Shown here: positions 17,229-24,455 of the stretch, piece by piece | Layout of the letters: every line of letters starts with the position of its first letter | How positions within the stretch are numbered: position 1 is the first letter of the stretch | Origin: Foetidibacter luteolus | GTDB lineage: Bacteria > Bacteroidota > Bacteroidia > Chitinophagales > Chitinophagaceae | Assembly (NCBI RefSeq): GCF_009650435.1 | Contig: NZ_VVIP01000066.1 | Location: 1 to 42,619, forward strand | Direction: 5' to 3' | DNA: 42,619 nt | Notes under the pieces: generated by a model | Databases searched by the model: none | Seen by the model: only the letters and a program-made list of their open reading frames with translations | Told to the model about the DNA's origin: nothing | Position numbers and translations under genes: made by a program

Positions 17229-17313
17229 TGGGCCCGGCTGAAAGACTTACTATGGGGCTTTACTTGCGTCGCACTCTTGTACGTTCTGTTCGCTACGCAG
17301 CTTTTCAGCCCGT
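17229..17313 (-). repeat. Family B element B3
   Basis: Minus-strand core TTGCGTCGCACTCTTGTAC at about 17264-17282. The ends pair well: GGCTGAAAG (17236-17244) with CTTTTCAGCC (17301-17310). The rest of the 322-base gap between the AsmA and EthD genes shows no other feature. Confidence 0.75.
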
Positions 17314-17390
17314 GTAGAATAAGTATCTGCCGCGCAACAATTTAATCTGTTACCTAACGGGGGAATAACTATTGTACAGTAATGGCATTG

Positions 17391-17702
17391 CTATACCAGG
17401 TTTTGCCAGCTACCGATAAGCATCGTTGTTCCTCCGGTAGCAAAGTTGGGTATATCGCCAGTGGCAGCCATACCTTCCTCAGACCGAAAGGCTGCCTGTA
17501 AGGTTTCTTCGTCTTTAAAATACAGTTCAGCCATGCGGTACCAGGATGGTGTACTGCCATCGGGGCCGGGTAAAAATTTAGTAACATCAAACCTTTCAAG
17601 GTTAGGAATTTTCATAGCTATAATCGTGTGGATTTCGGTGAAGTACTTGTCGAATATGGTCGGCTCATCTGGCTGGCCGTAAAGCACCGTTACTTTAATC
17701 AT
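17391..17702 (-). CDS. EthD-family small protein
   Basis: A 103-residue cytosolic protein of the dimeric ferredoxin-like barrel superfamily. It opens with the EthD pattern (MIKVTVLYGQPDEPTIFDKYFTEIH) and has the typical middle segment (PSWYRMAELYFKDEETLQAAFRSEEG) and end (NFATGGTTMLIG). EthD proteins are found beside ether-degrading P450s but most relatives have no known function. No partner gene is nearby. It is divergent from the SMP-30 lipoprotein gene. Confidence 0.75.
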   Translation of the reverse strand: MIKVTVLYGQPDEPTIFDKYFTEIHTIIAMKIPNLERFDVTKFLPGPDGSTPSWYRMAELYFKDEETLQAAFRSEEGMAATGDIPNFATGGTTMLIGSWQNLV

Positions 17703-17825
17703 AGTGTTAGATTTTAATTGATTCGGAGTGTTTAGCTGTTATGCCGCAATACAAATTAATCTAAAAAACAACGGCGGGCAAACGCTATTGTTCATTACAT
17801 TTATGGATAAACAAACAAGCTGCCA

Positions 17826-18875
17826 ATGAAATCAATTACCATCTTCTTGTTCTCTGTTGGCCTCTACACGCTTACCGCTTCCTGCGGCAACAATGCAAAT
17901 ACCGCTGGGGGGCCTGAACCAGCGCCGGACAGCACGCAACAACCCTCTGCAGCTACCCGTGTACAGGTGCTGGATGAAGAAGCTTTACAGTTCCTGGATT
18001 CATCCACAGCCGTAGAAGTGCTGGCTGGTGGCTTTAAATGGACGGAAGGGCCTTTATACATCAGCGATGGCAATTACCTGCTGTTTTCAGATATACCCAA
18101 TAACCGCATTTGCAAATGGAAAGAGGGCGACAGCATTTCCACCTACCTGCAGCCTTCGGGCAATACCATGGGCGCTATAAAAGAGCGGGAGCCCGGTAGT
18201 AACGGCCTGCTGCTGGATGCTAAGGGCAACCTGGTACTGTGCCAGCATGGCGACAGGCGCATTGCCCGTATGACAGCGCCCATCAGCAGCCCGGCGCCAC
18301 AATTTGTTACCCTTGCTGACAGTTATGAAGGCAAGCGGCTAAACAGCCCCAATGATGCAGTTTTTCACCCCAACGGCGATTTGTATTTTACTGACCCGCC
18401 TTACGGACTGGATAAGATACTGGAAGACACTGCCAAACAACTCAGCTTCCAGGGGGTGTACAGGCTTAAGCCGGGTGGAAAACCAGAACTGCTGGTGAAA
18501 GATTTGAAATTTCCGAACGGCATCGCCCTTTCGCCCGATGGGAAGTACCTGTACATAGGCAGTTCTGACGGCGATAACCCGGTATGGATGCGTTACGAAT
18601 TAGGCCCGGATGGCCTGGTGAAAAACGGCCAGGTATTTTGCGATATCGCTGCTTACGATGGCAAAGGCGCCGGCGGTGCGGATGGGCTGAAAGTGAATAA
18701 AAAAGGCTACCTGTTTGCTTCCGGCCCCAAGGGGTTGTGGATCATCAATCCTTCAGGTAAAGTGATAGCCCGCATTTATACAGGACAGGCAACATCCAAC
18801 TGCGGTTTTTCGCCGGATGAAAAACAATTGTTCATTACCTGCGATGACTATTTAATGCGTGTAAAGCTGAAATAA
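17826..18875 (+). CDS. SMP-30/gluconolactonase-like lipoprotein
   Basis: Exported lipoprotein of 349 residues, predicted to hydrolyse a sugar lactone or related ester. The signal peptide ends at lipobox T-A-S-C (about residue 20), followed by a low-complexity linker. The remainder is a six-bladed SMP-30-type propeller: EGPLYISDGNYLLFSDIPNNRI, the metal-binding RLNSPNDAVFHPNGDLYFTDPPYG, and FPNGIALSPDGKYLYIGSSD. Residues E (of WTEGP), N (of SPND) and N (of PNGIAL) are the usual divalent metal ligands. Whether the substrate is gluconolactone is inference. It is followed by family B copy B4 and then another lipoprotein on the same strand. Confidence 0.85.
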   Translation: MKSITIFLFSVGLYTLTASCGNNANTAGGPEPAPDSTQQPSAATRVQVLDEEALQFLDSSTAVEVLAGGFKWTEGPLYISDGNYLLFSDIPNNRICKWKEGDSISTYLQPSGNTMGAIKEREPGSNGLLLDAKGNLVLCQHGDRRIARMTAPISSPAPQFVTLADSYEGKRLNSPNDAVFHPNGDLYFTDPPYGLDKILEDTAKQLSFQGVYRLKPGGKPELLVKDLKFPNGIALSPDGKYLYIGSSDGDNPVWMRYELGPDGLVKNGQVFCDIAAYDGKGAGGADGLKVNKKGYLFASGPKGLWIINPSGKVIARIYTGQATSNCGFSPDEKQLFITCDDYLMRVKLK

Positions 18876-18895
18876 ACCCGGATATAAAGGGCTGA

Positions 18896-18980
18896 TGGCT
18901 GGGCCTGCTGCGTAGAGAACAGAACGTACAAGAGTGCGACGCAAGTAAAGCCCCATAGTAGTTCTTCCAGCCGGGCCCAT
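18896..18980 (+). repeat. Family B element B4
   Basis: Core GTACAAGAGTGCGACGCAA at 18926-18944. Two nested perfect end repeats: GGCTGG (18897-18902) with CCAGCC (18967-18972), and TGGGCC (18900-18905) with GGCCCA (18974-18979). Among the best-defined ends of the family. Confidence 0.8.
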
Positions 18981-19069
18981 AAAAATTTCTCCACATTGCC
19001 GAAGGCAAATGCTATGGCTTTTAACCTGTGAGAGAAAAACTTAATTTAGTTTCAACCAAAACATAACGA

Positions 19070-22000
19070 ATGCTACTGAGGTTGCTACCCAATGCCGGCT
19101 TGCTGCTTTTATTGATAACAGGCATAATTGTATGTAGCTGTAACAGCAAACCGGACGCACTTTTTAAAAGACTTTCCGCTGATAAAACAGGTATTGAATT
19201 TAATAACGTAGTGGTTGAAAATGACTCTCTTAACCCCATTGATATGGAATTTTTATACAATGGCGGCGGGGTTGCTGTTGGCGATTTTAATAAGGATGGC
19301 CTTCCCGATTTATACTTTACAGCAAGCACGGTGGCTAACAAGCTCTATCAAAACGAAGGCGGCCTGCACTTTAAAGATATTACTGCCATTGCCGATGTAG
19401 AAGGGCAGGGAAGATGGGCAAACGCGGCCTCGGTTGTTGACATAAATAACGATGGCTGGCAGGATATCTACGTATCTGCAACGTTAAAGACCGACCCCTG
19501 GCAGCGCCGGAACCTGCTGTATATTAACCAGGGCCCGAACGCGGATAAAATACCGGTGTTTAAAGAAATGGCGGCTGAATACCGCCTGGCAGATACCGGC
19601 TTATCCGTACACGCCGCTTTTTTTGACTACGACAAAGATGGCGACCTGGATATGTACCTGCTTACCACCAAGCCGGCTAAGAGACAGTCCGCACAGTTTA
19701 CCGGTAAAAAAGTGGTTGATTCATCTGACATTGACAAGCTCTTTCGCAACGATTGGGATGAGCAGTTGAAGCACCCCGTGTTTACAGATGTTTCCAGGCA
19801 GGCAGGCATTGTTGAAATAGGCTATGGCCTGGGTGTTTCCATTACCGATATAAACCGCGATGGCTGGCCCGATATTTATGTTACCAATGACTTTTTTACC
19901 AGCGATTGCCTGTACATTAACAACCATGATGGCACATTTACCAACAGGGTAAAGGAATATTTTAAACACACTTCTCAAAACGCCATGGGCAATGATGTTG
20001 GCGACCTTAACAACGACGGGCTGCAGGATATTATAGCCGTTGACATGAACCCGGAAGACAATTACCGCAAGAAAAAAAACATGAGCGGCAATAACTATTT
20101 CATTTACCAGAGCATGTTGTATGAAGGGTTAATGCTGCAATATGTACGCAATACGGTGCAACTGAATATGGGCCCCAGGGTTAACGGGCTGGATTCAACC
20201 GGGGCCCCGGTTTTTGGAGATATAAGCTTTGCAACCGGCATGGCGGAAACAGACTGGAGCTGGACGCCCTCCATAGCAGATTTTGATAACGATGGCAACA
20301 AGGACGTGATTATTACCAATGGCTATCCCCGGGACGTGACAGACCATGATTTCGCGGCTTTTCGTGCAAAGGTTTCCAACGTGGCCAGCAAAGAGCAGTT
20401 AATTGAACAGATACCTCAGATTAAAGTGCCCAATTATGCGTTCAGGAACAAAGGTAACCTGGGCTTTGAGAATGTTACCAACAGTTGGGGTCTTGATGAG
20501 CCATCCTTTTCTGATGGCGCCGTATATGTTGACCTTGATAATGACGGTGACCTTGATTACGTAATCAACAACATCAATGAACAGGCCTGGGTGTACGAGA
20601 ACACGCTTAACCACAAAGACAAAATTGCAGGCAACTATTTAACCGTAAGCTTTAAGGGGGAGCAAAGCAACCTTAACGGCATCGGGGCCTGGGTAGAAGT
20701 GTACACCGGCGGTAATATGCAGCTATATGAAAACTATCCTTACCGTGGCTATTTGTCAACCGTTGACTGCAGGGCCTATTTTGGGTTAGATACGTTTAAA
20801 ATTATCGACTCGGTTATCATACGCTGGCCTAACCAAACCAGGCAGGTATTACAGCACGTTGCCGCTAACCAGGTGCTTGAGGCTGATATTAAAAATGCCG
20901 TGCAAAAAGATGAATGGGGGTATCCCACAGTTGCAACTGAGGCCATATTCACCGATATTTCCACCAAAGCCGGCATACATTACCTGCACCAGGAAACAGA
21001 CGCGATAGATTTTAACAGGGAACGTTTGTTGCCGCATAAACTATCACAGTATGGGCCCGGCATGGCAGCAGGCGATGTAGACGGTAACAGGCTGGATGAT
21101 ATTTTCATAGGCGGCTCCGGCGATTTTGCTGCCACGCTTTTACTGCAACAGCCCGGCGAAAAATTTATCAGCCGCCAATTGCCGCAACCGCCCGCCAAAG
21201 AGGGCCGCCGGCCGGAAAGCCTGGGCATACTGCTTTTTGATGCAGACAATGATGGCGACCTTGATGTGTATTGTGCCAATGGCAGCAACGAGTACCGGGC
21301 TGCAGAAACCGTGTACCAGGATCACCTCTTCCTGAATAATGGCAAAGGCGTTTTTGTGCTGGACAGCGCCGCATTGCCTGCAAACCTTACAAGTAAGAGC
21401 TGTGTAAAAGCTGCTGACTTTGATAATGATGGCGACCTGGACATATTTGTTGGTGGCCGTGTTTTACCCGGCAAATATCCGCAGGCAGTAAGCTCATTTA
21501 TTTACCGGAACGATTCAAAAAACGGCGTAGTAAAATTCACTGATGTTACCGCTGACGTGGCAAAGGGCCTTACTAATATCGGCATGGTTTGCGATGCATT
21601 GTTTACCGATTTTGATAATGATGGCCACCTTGATTTAATTGTTGCCGGAGAATGGATGCCCATTACTTTCTTAAGAAACACCAAAGGCAAATTTGAAAAT
21701 GTTACCGAACAGTCAGGCATTGGCAACGAGCAGGGCTGGTGGAACAGCATTACCGGCGGAGATTTTGACAACGACGGCGACATAGACTACATAGCCGGCA
21801 ACCTCGGCGTTAATTCTTTTTACCGTGCCAGCCACCAGTATCCAGTTCGGGTGTATGGGAAAGACTTTGATAAAAATGGCAGCTTTGATGCCATACCTGT
21901 TGTTTACCTGAAAGACCAGGCCGGGCAGTTTAAACAATTTACCGCGCAAAACCGCGATGACATCATTGAACAGTTACCATCATTAAGAAAAAAATTTCTT

Positions 22001-22651
22001 ACCTACAAGTCTTTTGGAGAAGCTGATTTTCAGCAGGTTTTTTCTGCCGATACTCTTAAAGACGCATTGGTGCTGGAGGCCAATAACTTCAATAGCTGCT
22101 ATATTGAGAACAAAGGTAATGGCACATTCGGCCTGAAGGCCCTGCCGCTTATGGCGCAGCTTTCACCGGTAAATGGCATGGTGGTAGAAGACTTTAATGA
22201 TGATGGCAACCTTGATGTGGCCCTGGTGGCTAACGATTATGGTACCGAAGTTACCAATGGCCGTTACGATGCCCTGAATGGCCTGGTATTACTGGGGGAT
22301 GGGGCTGGCAATTTTACGCCGCAAACAATTTTGGCCAGCGGTTTTTTTGTGCCTGGTGATGCGAAGGCCCTGATAAAACTAAGGGGGGCTGACAGCAGTT
22401 ATTTACTTGCCGCATCGCAAAACAGGGATGCCCTTAAAGTGTTTAGAAAAAAACAAGCCGGCCGTCAAATACCATTTTCTCAACAGGACAGTTATATGTT
22501 GCTTACCCTGCCCGGTAGCAAAGTAAGAAAGCAGGAGCATTATTACGGCAGTTCATTCCTTTCGCAATCGGCAGGCTTTGTAACTGTAAGTAAAAATATT
22601 CAGCAGGTAGAAATAGTAGGTGGTAATGGTGCTAAGAGGGTGTTGAAATAA
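19070..22651 (+). CDS. Large FG-GAP/VCBS repeat lipoprotein with ASPIC/UnbV domain
   Basis: Outer-envelope lipoprotein of 1193 residues. The signal ends at V-C-S-C (lipobox near residue 24). Many calcium-binding FG-GAP/VCBS motifs of the type D-x-N-x-D-G-x-x-D recur on both sides of the middle, for example VGDFNKDGLPDLYF, DYDKDGDLDMYL, DFDNDGNKDVII, DFDNDGDLDIFV and DFNDDGNLDVAL, consistent with two beta-propellers. Between them, at roughly residues 525-610, is the ASPIC/UnbV domain (GIGAWVEVYTGG ... LGLDTF-like FGLDTFKIIDSVIIRWPN). Such proteins often accompany SusC/SusD pairs; none is here. Likely a surface binding protein; the ligand is unknown. Confidence 0.87.
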   Translation: MLLRLLPNAGLLLLLITGIIVCSCNSKPDALFKRLSADKTGIEFNNVVVENDSLNPIDMEFLYNGGGVAVGDFNKDGLPDLYFTASTVANKLYQNEGGLHFKDITAIADVEGQGRWANAASVVDINNDGWQDIYVSATLKTDPWQRRNLLYINQGPNADKIPVFKEMAAEYRLADTGLSVHAAFFDYDKDGDLDMYLLTTKPAKRQSAQFTGKKVVDSSDIDKLFRNDWDEQLKHPVFTDVSRQAGIVEIGYGLGVSITDINRDGWPDIYVTNDFFTSDCLYINNHDGTFTNRVKEYFKHTSQNAMGNDVGDLNNDGLQDIIAVDMNPEDNYRKKKNMSGNNYFIYQSMLYEGLMLQYVRNTVQLNMGPRVNGLDSTGAPVFGDISFATGMAETDWSWTPSIADFDNDGNKDVIITNGYPRDVTDHDFAAFRAKVSNVASKEQLIEQIPQIKVPNYAFRNKGNLGFENVTNSWGLDEPSFSDGAVYVDLDNDGDLDYVINNINEQAWVYENTLNHKDKIAGNYLTVSFKGEQSNLNGIGAWVEVYTGGNMQLYENYPYRGYLSTVDCRAYFGLDTFKIIDSVIIRWPNQTRQVLQHVAANQVLEADIKNAVQKDEWGYPTVATEAIFTDISTKAGIHYLHQETDAIDFNRERLLPHKLSQYGPGMAAGDVDGNRLDDIFIGGSGDFAATLLLQQPGEKFISRQLPQPPAKEGRRPESLGILLFDADNDGDLDVYCANGSNEYRAAETVYQDHLFLNNGKGVFVLDSAALPANLTSKSCVKAADFDNDGDLDIFVGGRVLPGKYPQAVSSFIYRNDSKNGVVKFTDVTADVAKGLTNIGMVCDALFTDFDNDGHLDLIVAGEWMPITFLRNTKGKFENVTEQSGIGNEQGWWNSITGGDFDNDGDIDYIAGNLGVNSFYRASHQYPVRVYGKDFDKNGSFDAIPVVYLKDQAGQFKQFTAQNRDDIIEQLPSLRKKFLTYKSFGEADFQQVFSADTLKDALVLEANNFNSCYIENKGNGTFGLKALPLMAQLSPVNGMVVEDFNDDGNLDVALVANDYGTEVTNGRYDALNGLVLLGDGAGNFTPQTILASGFFVPGDAKALIKLRGADSSYLLAASQNRDALKVFRKKQAGRQIPFSQQDSYMLLTLPGSKVRKQEHYYGSSFLSQSAGFVTVSKNIQQVEIVGGNGAKRVLK

Positions 22652-22691
22652 ATAAGGCATTTTACTTTTTTGTCCCAGGCACAAAAAAAGT

Positions 22692-22733
22692 ACTTCACAT
22701 CGTACATCCCACATCATACATCTAACATTGTCA
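22692..22733. repeat. Heptamer array H4
   Basis: Six words in register: acttcac (22692), atcgtac, then atcccac (22706), atcatac, atctaac and attgtca. The middle four share ATC at positions 1-3 and AC at 6-7. It runs directly into family A copy A4. Confidence 0.7.
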
Positions 22734-22899
22734 TGGGTGCCCCCAAGCTGCGCAAGGGGTCGGGCAGAACTGCGTTCGCAACCTTCGTCAAAGCAACATT
22801 CAGTTGCTTTTCCTCGTTTGTGCTCATACTCCGCCACAAGGCAGGGCTGGGAGGGCTTCAGCGGGGTAACCGCTGCAATCCCTCACCCGAAAGACAGTT
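22734..22899 (+). repeat. Family A element A4 with an internal insertion
   Basis: Outer stem TAC (22827-22829) with GTA (22866-22868) and CCGC (22831-22834) with GCGG (22861-22864). Relative to A2 it has about 55 extra bases (22766-22820) between the left end and the hairpin; the extra piece contains a small hairpin (GCAAC ... GTTGC). Confidence 0.7.
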
Positions 22900-22972
22900 G
22901 CCGGTTGCCAGATGCAGGTTACCGGTATGCTGATGCGAAAAAGGCTGATGATTTTTTTAGCCGATGAAGTGA

Positions 22973-23060
22973 GTAGAAATGTAATAAAGAATAGCGCAAG
23001 AGCTTATTACGTTCCGCCGGAACACAGGTTGCATGATGCGCTTATTCTACCTAATTCTAC
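22973..23060. ncRNA. Candidate structured RNA or folded leader
   Basis: Two competing folds are possible. One: a local hairpin GTAATAA (22981-22987) with TTATTAC (23004-23010), next to GTTCC (23011-23015) with GGAAC (23019-23023). Other: AGAATAGCGC (22988-22997) with GCGC (23038-23041) plus TATTCT (23043-23048), one bulged T, enclosing the second hairpin. GTAGAA at 22973 can also pair with either TTCTAC downstream. No family recognised; could be the leader of the gene at 23197 or the decayed remains of a repeat. Confidence 0.25.
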
Positions 23061-23196
23061 ATTGAACAATCAATGTTAAACAGTCCTACATATTAAAAGA
23101 TTGTTACTTCTGCCCATCTTCTTTACCTAAACTTAACCTGTCCGCAGGCATGCGTGTAACGTTAAAACAGAACTTTACCGCTCCAAAAAATAACCT

Positions 23197-23541
23197 ATGA
23201 GCATATCAAAAAACTGGCGTGCCTGGTATTCCACACATTTCTCAGGCAACGCGTTGATTGTACAGGGAGAAATAAAACGCAATGGTTCATACCGCATCAT
23301 CCCTGCTATTCAGCAATACAATACCGGTATTTACGACGACCGTTTTTTACACCTGCAATTACTCAATGCCGGCGCTCATGAATTTATGGAAGTACGTGAA
23401 GTGTTCTTTCCTGACTCTGCAAAAATTACTACCGTATATATCTATAACGAAGAAGGTGCAATAGAACTGGCTGTTCCTTTAACCAAAGACCCCGACCTTG
23501 AAATGGAAGATATTTTATCAGGAGAATTTTATGATGATTAA
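23197..23541 (+). CDS. Conserved-looking protein of unknown function
   Basis: I do not recognise this 114-residue protein. It has no signal peptide or membrane segment; it opens SKNWRAWYSTHFSGNALIVQGEI and looks like a small beta-rich fold (alternating hydrophobic residues, for example GSYRIIPAIQQYNTGIYDDRFLHLQLL and KITTVYIYNEEGAIELAVPL), ending in an acidic tail (DLEMEDILSGEFYDD). The codon pattern matches its neighbours. Its stop overlaps the convergent CcmB-like gene's stop by four bases. The upstream 545 bases hold repeats H4 and A4 and a possible structured RNA. Confidence 0.7.
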   Translation: MSISKNWRAWYSTHFSGNALIVQGEIKRNGSYRIIPAIQQYNTGIYDDRFLHLQLLNAGAHEFMEVREVFFPDSAKITTVYIYNEEGAIELAVPLTKDPDLEMEDILSGEFYDD

Positions 23542-24203
23542 TCCTTCCACAAAAAAGGGAATAGTATAATGCTTAATATAATCACCATTATATCAAAAGC
23601 AACCAGCAAAAGCAACATTTGCCAAAGGCCTGCCTGCACCACATCCGCAAATGCTATTTTAGATACTTTGGAAAGCAGCAAAAGCTCCGGGATAACAACG
23701 GGAAAGCCCATAATAGCCATCAGTGCTGCCTGTTGCTGGGCTTTGGCCGCTATAGCGGCCAAAAAGGTAAAAACAAAACTAAGCCCCATGCCGCCCAGCA
23801 GGCTTATGCCCAGGTAGGGCAAAAACTTCTCCACTGCATCACCTAAAAACAGGGTGAATACCACCAGGCTCAAAGCTGTCATCAACAGCATAAGTACGGC
23901 ATTAAACAGCAGCTTGCTTAATACAAAATCCCTGGCACCGGCAATAGAGTAAAAATACAGCATGCGACCGCGGCTTTCTGCAAGAAAGCTTTTGGCAACA
24001 GCATTTATGCATACAAACAACTGCACTACCCAGAACAGTGCATTCCAGGTTTCATATTCCGGCTGGCCAAGCGTAAGATATACCACAAAAGTAGTAGATG
24101 CTATATACAACAGTATGCCGTAGAAAGTATACTGTTGCCTTACTTCCAGCAGCAGGTCTTTCTTAAACAGTGTTGCGATATGTTTAAATGATGTCGATGC
24201 CAT
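23538..24203 (-). CDS. ccmB: CcmB-like heme exporter membrane subunit
   Basis: Integral membrane subunit of the CcmAB ABC transporter used in cytochrome c maturation. At 221 residues it has the normal CcmB length, with six hydrophobic segments and the family's N-terminal cytosolic stretch (FKHIATLFKKDLLLEVRQQYTFYGILLYIASTTFVVYL). Other typical parts are SFLAESRGRMLYFYSIAGARDFVLSKLLFNA and GFPVVIPELLL. It stands alone: no ccmA, ccmC or cytochrome gene lies within the window, and the ATP-grasp gene upstream on the same strand is unrelated. Specific function is inferred from the family. Confidence 0.8.
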   Translation of the reverse strand: MASTSFKHIATLFKKDLLLEVRQQYTFYGILLYIASTTFVVYLTLGQPEYETWNALFWVVQLFVCINAVAKSFLAESRGRMLYFYSIAGARDFVLSKLLFNAVLMLLMTALSLVVFTLFLGDAVEKFLPYLGISLLGGMGLSFVFTFLAAIAAKAQQQAALMAIMGFPVVIPELLLLSKVSKIAFADVVQAGLWQMLLLLVAFDIMVIILSIILFPFLWKD

Positions 24204-24289
24204 GCGGCAGCAAAAGTAATGGCATTTGGCTTTGGAGTAACCATGTGTTTTAGCAATAAGAAATGACTAACGGTGAGTGTGTTTTTGAA

Positions 24290-24316
24290 GTTTCTGCCGC
24301 CGCAGGCGGCAGAAAC
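24290..24316. other. Perfect 12-bp hairpin next to family B5
   Basis: GTTTCTGCCGCC (24290-24301) pairs fully with GGCGGCAGAAAC (24305-24316) around a 3-base loop. No T-run follows. It corresponds to the CTGCCAC/GTGGCAG hairpin in front of B1, with a G-C pair where that one has A-T, so it is probably part of family B. It may also act as a terminator for the ATP-grasp gene. Confidence 0.65.
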
Positions 24317-24412
24317 AAGTCTATTTGGTGGGAAAAGCCGCATAGCGAACAGAACGTACAAGAGTGCGACGCAACAGACGCTTCATAGCAGTTCCTGCTG
24401 CCGGGCCCATAG
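24305..24412 (+). repeat. Family B element B5
   Basis: Core GTACAAGAGTGCGACGCAA at 24356-24374. The right half of the hairpin above (24305-24316) also pairs at 10 of 12 positions with GTTCCTGCTGCC (24391-24402), so the element can fold end to end. Confidence 0.78.
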
Positions 24413-24455
24413 TAATTGAAGATGAAGCTTAACAGCTAAACTTAAATTTTGCACC

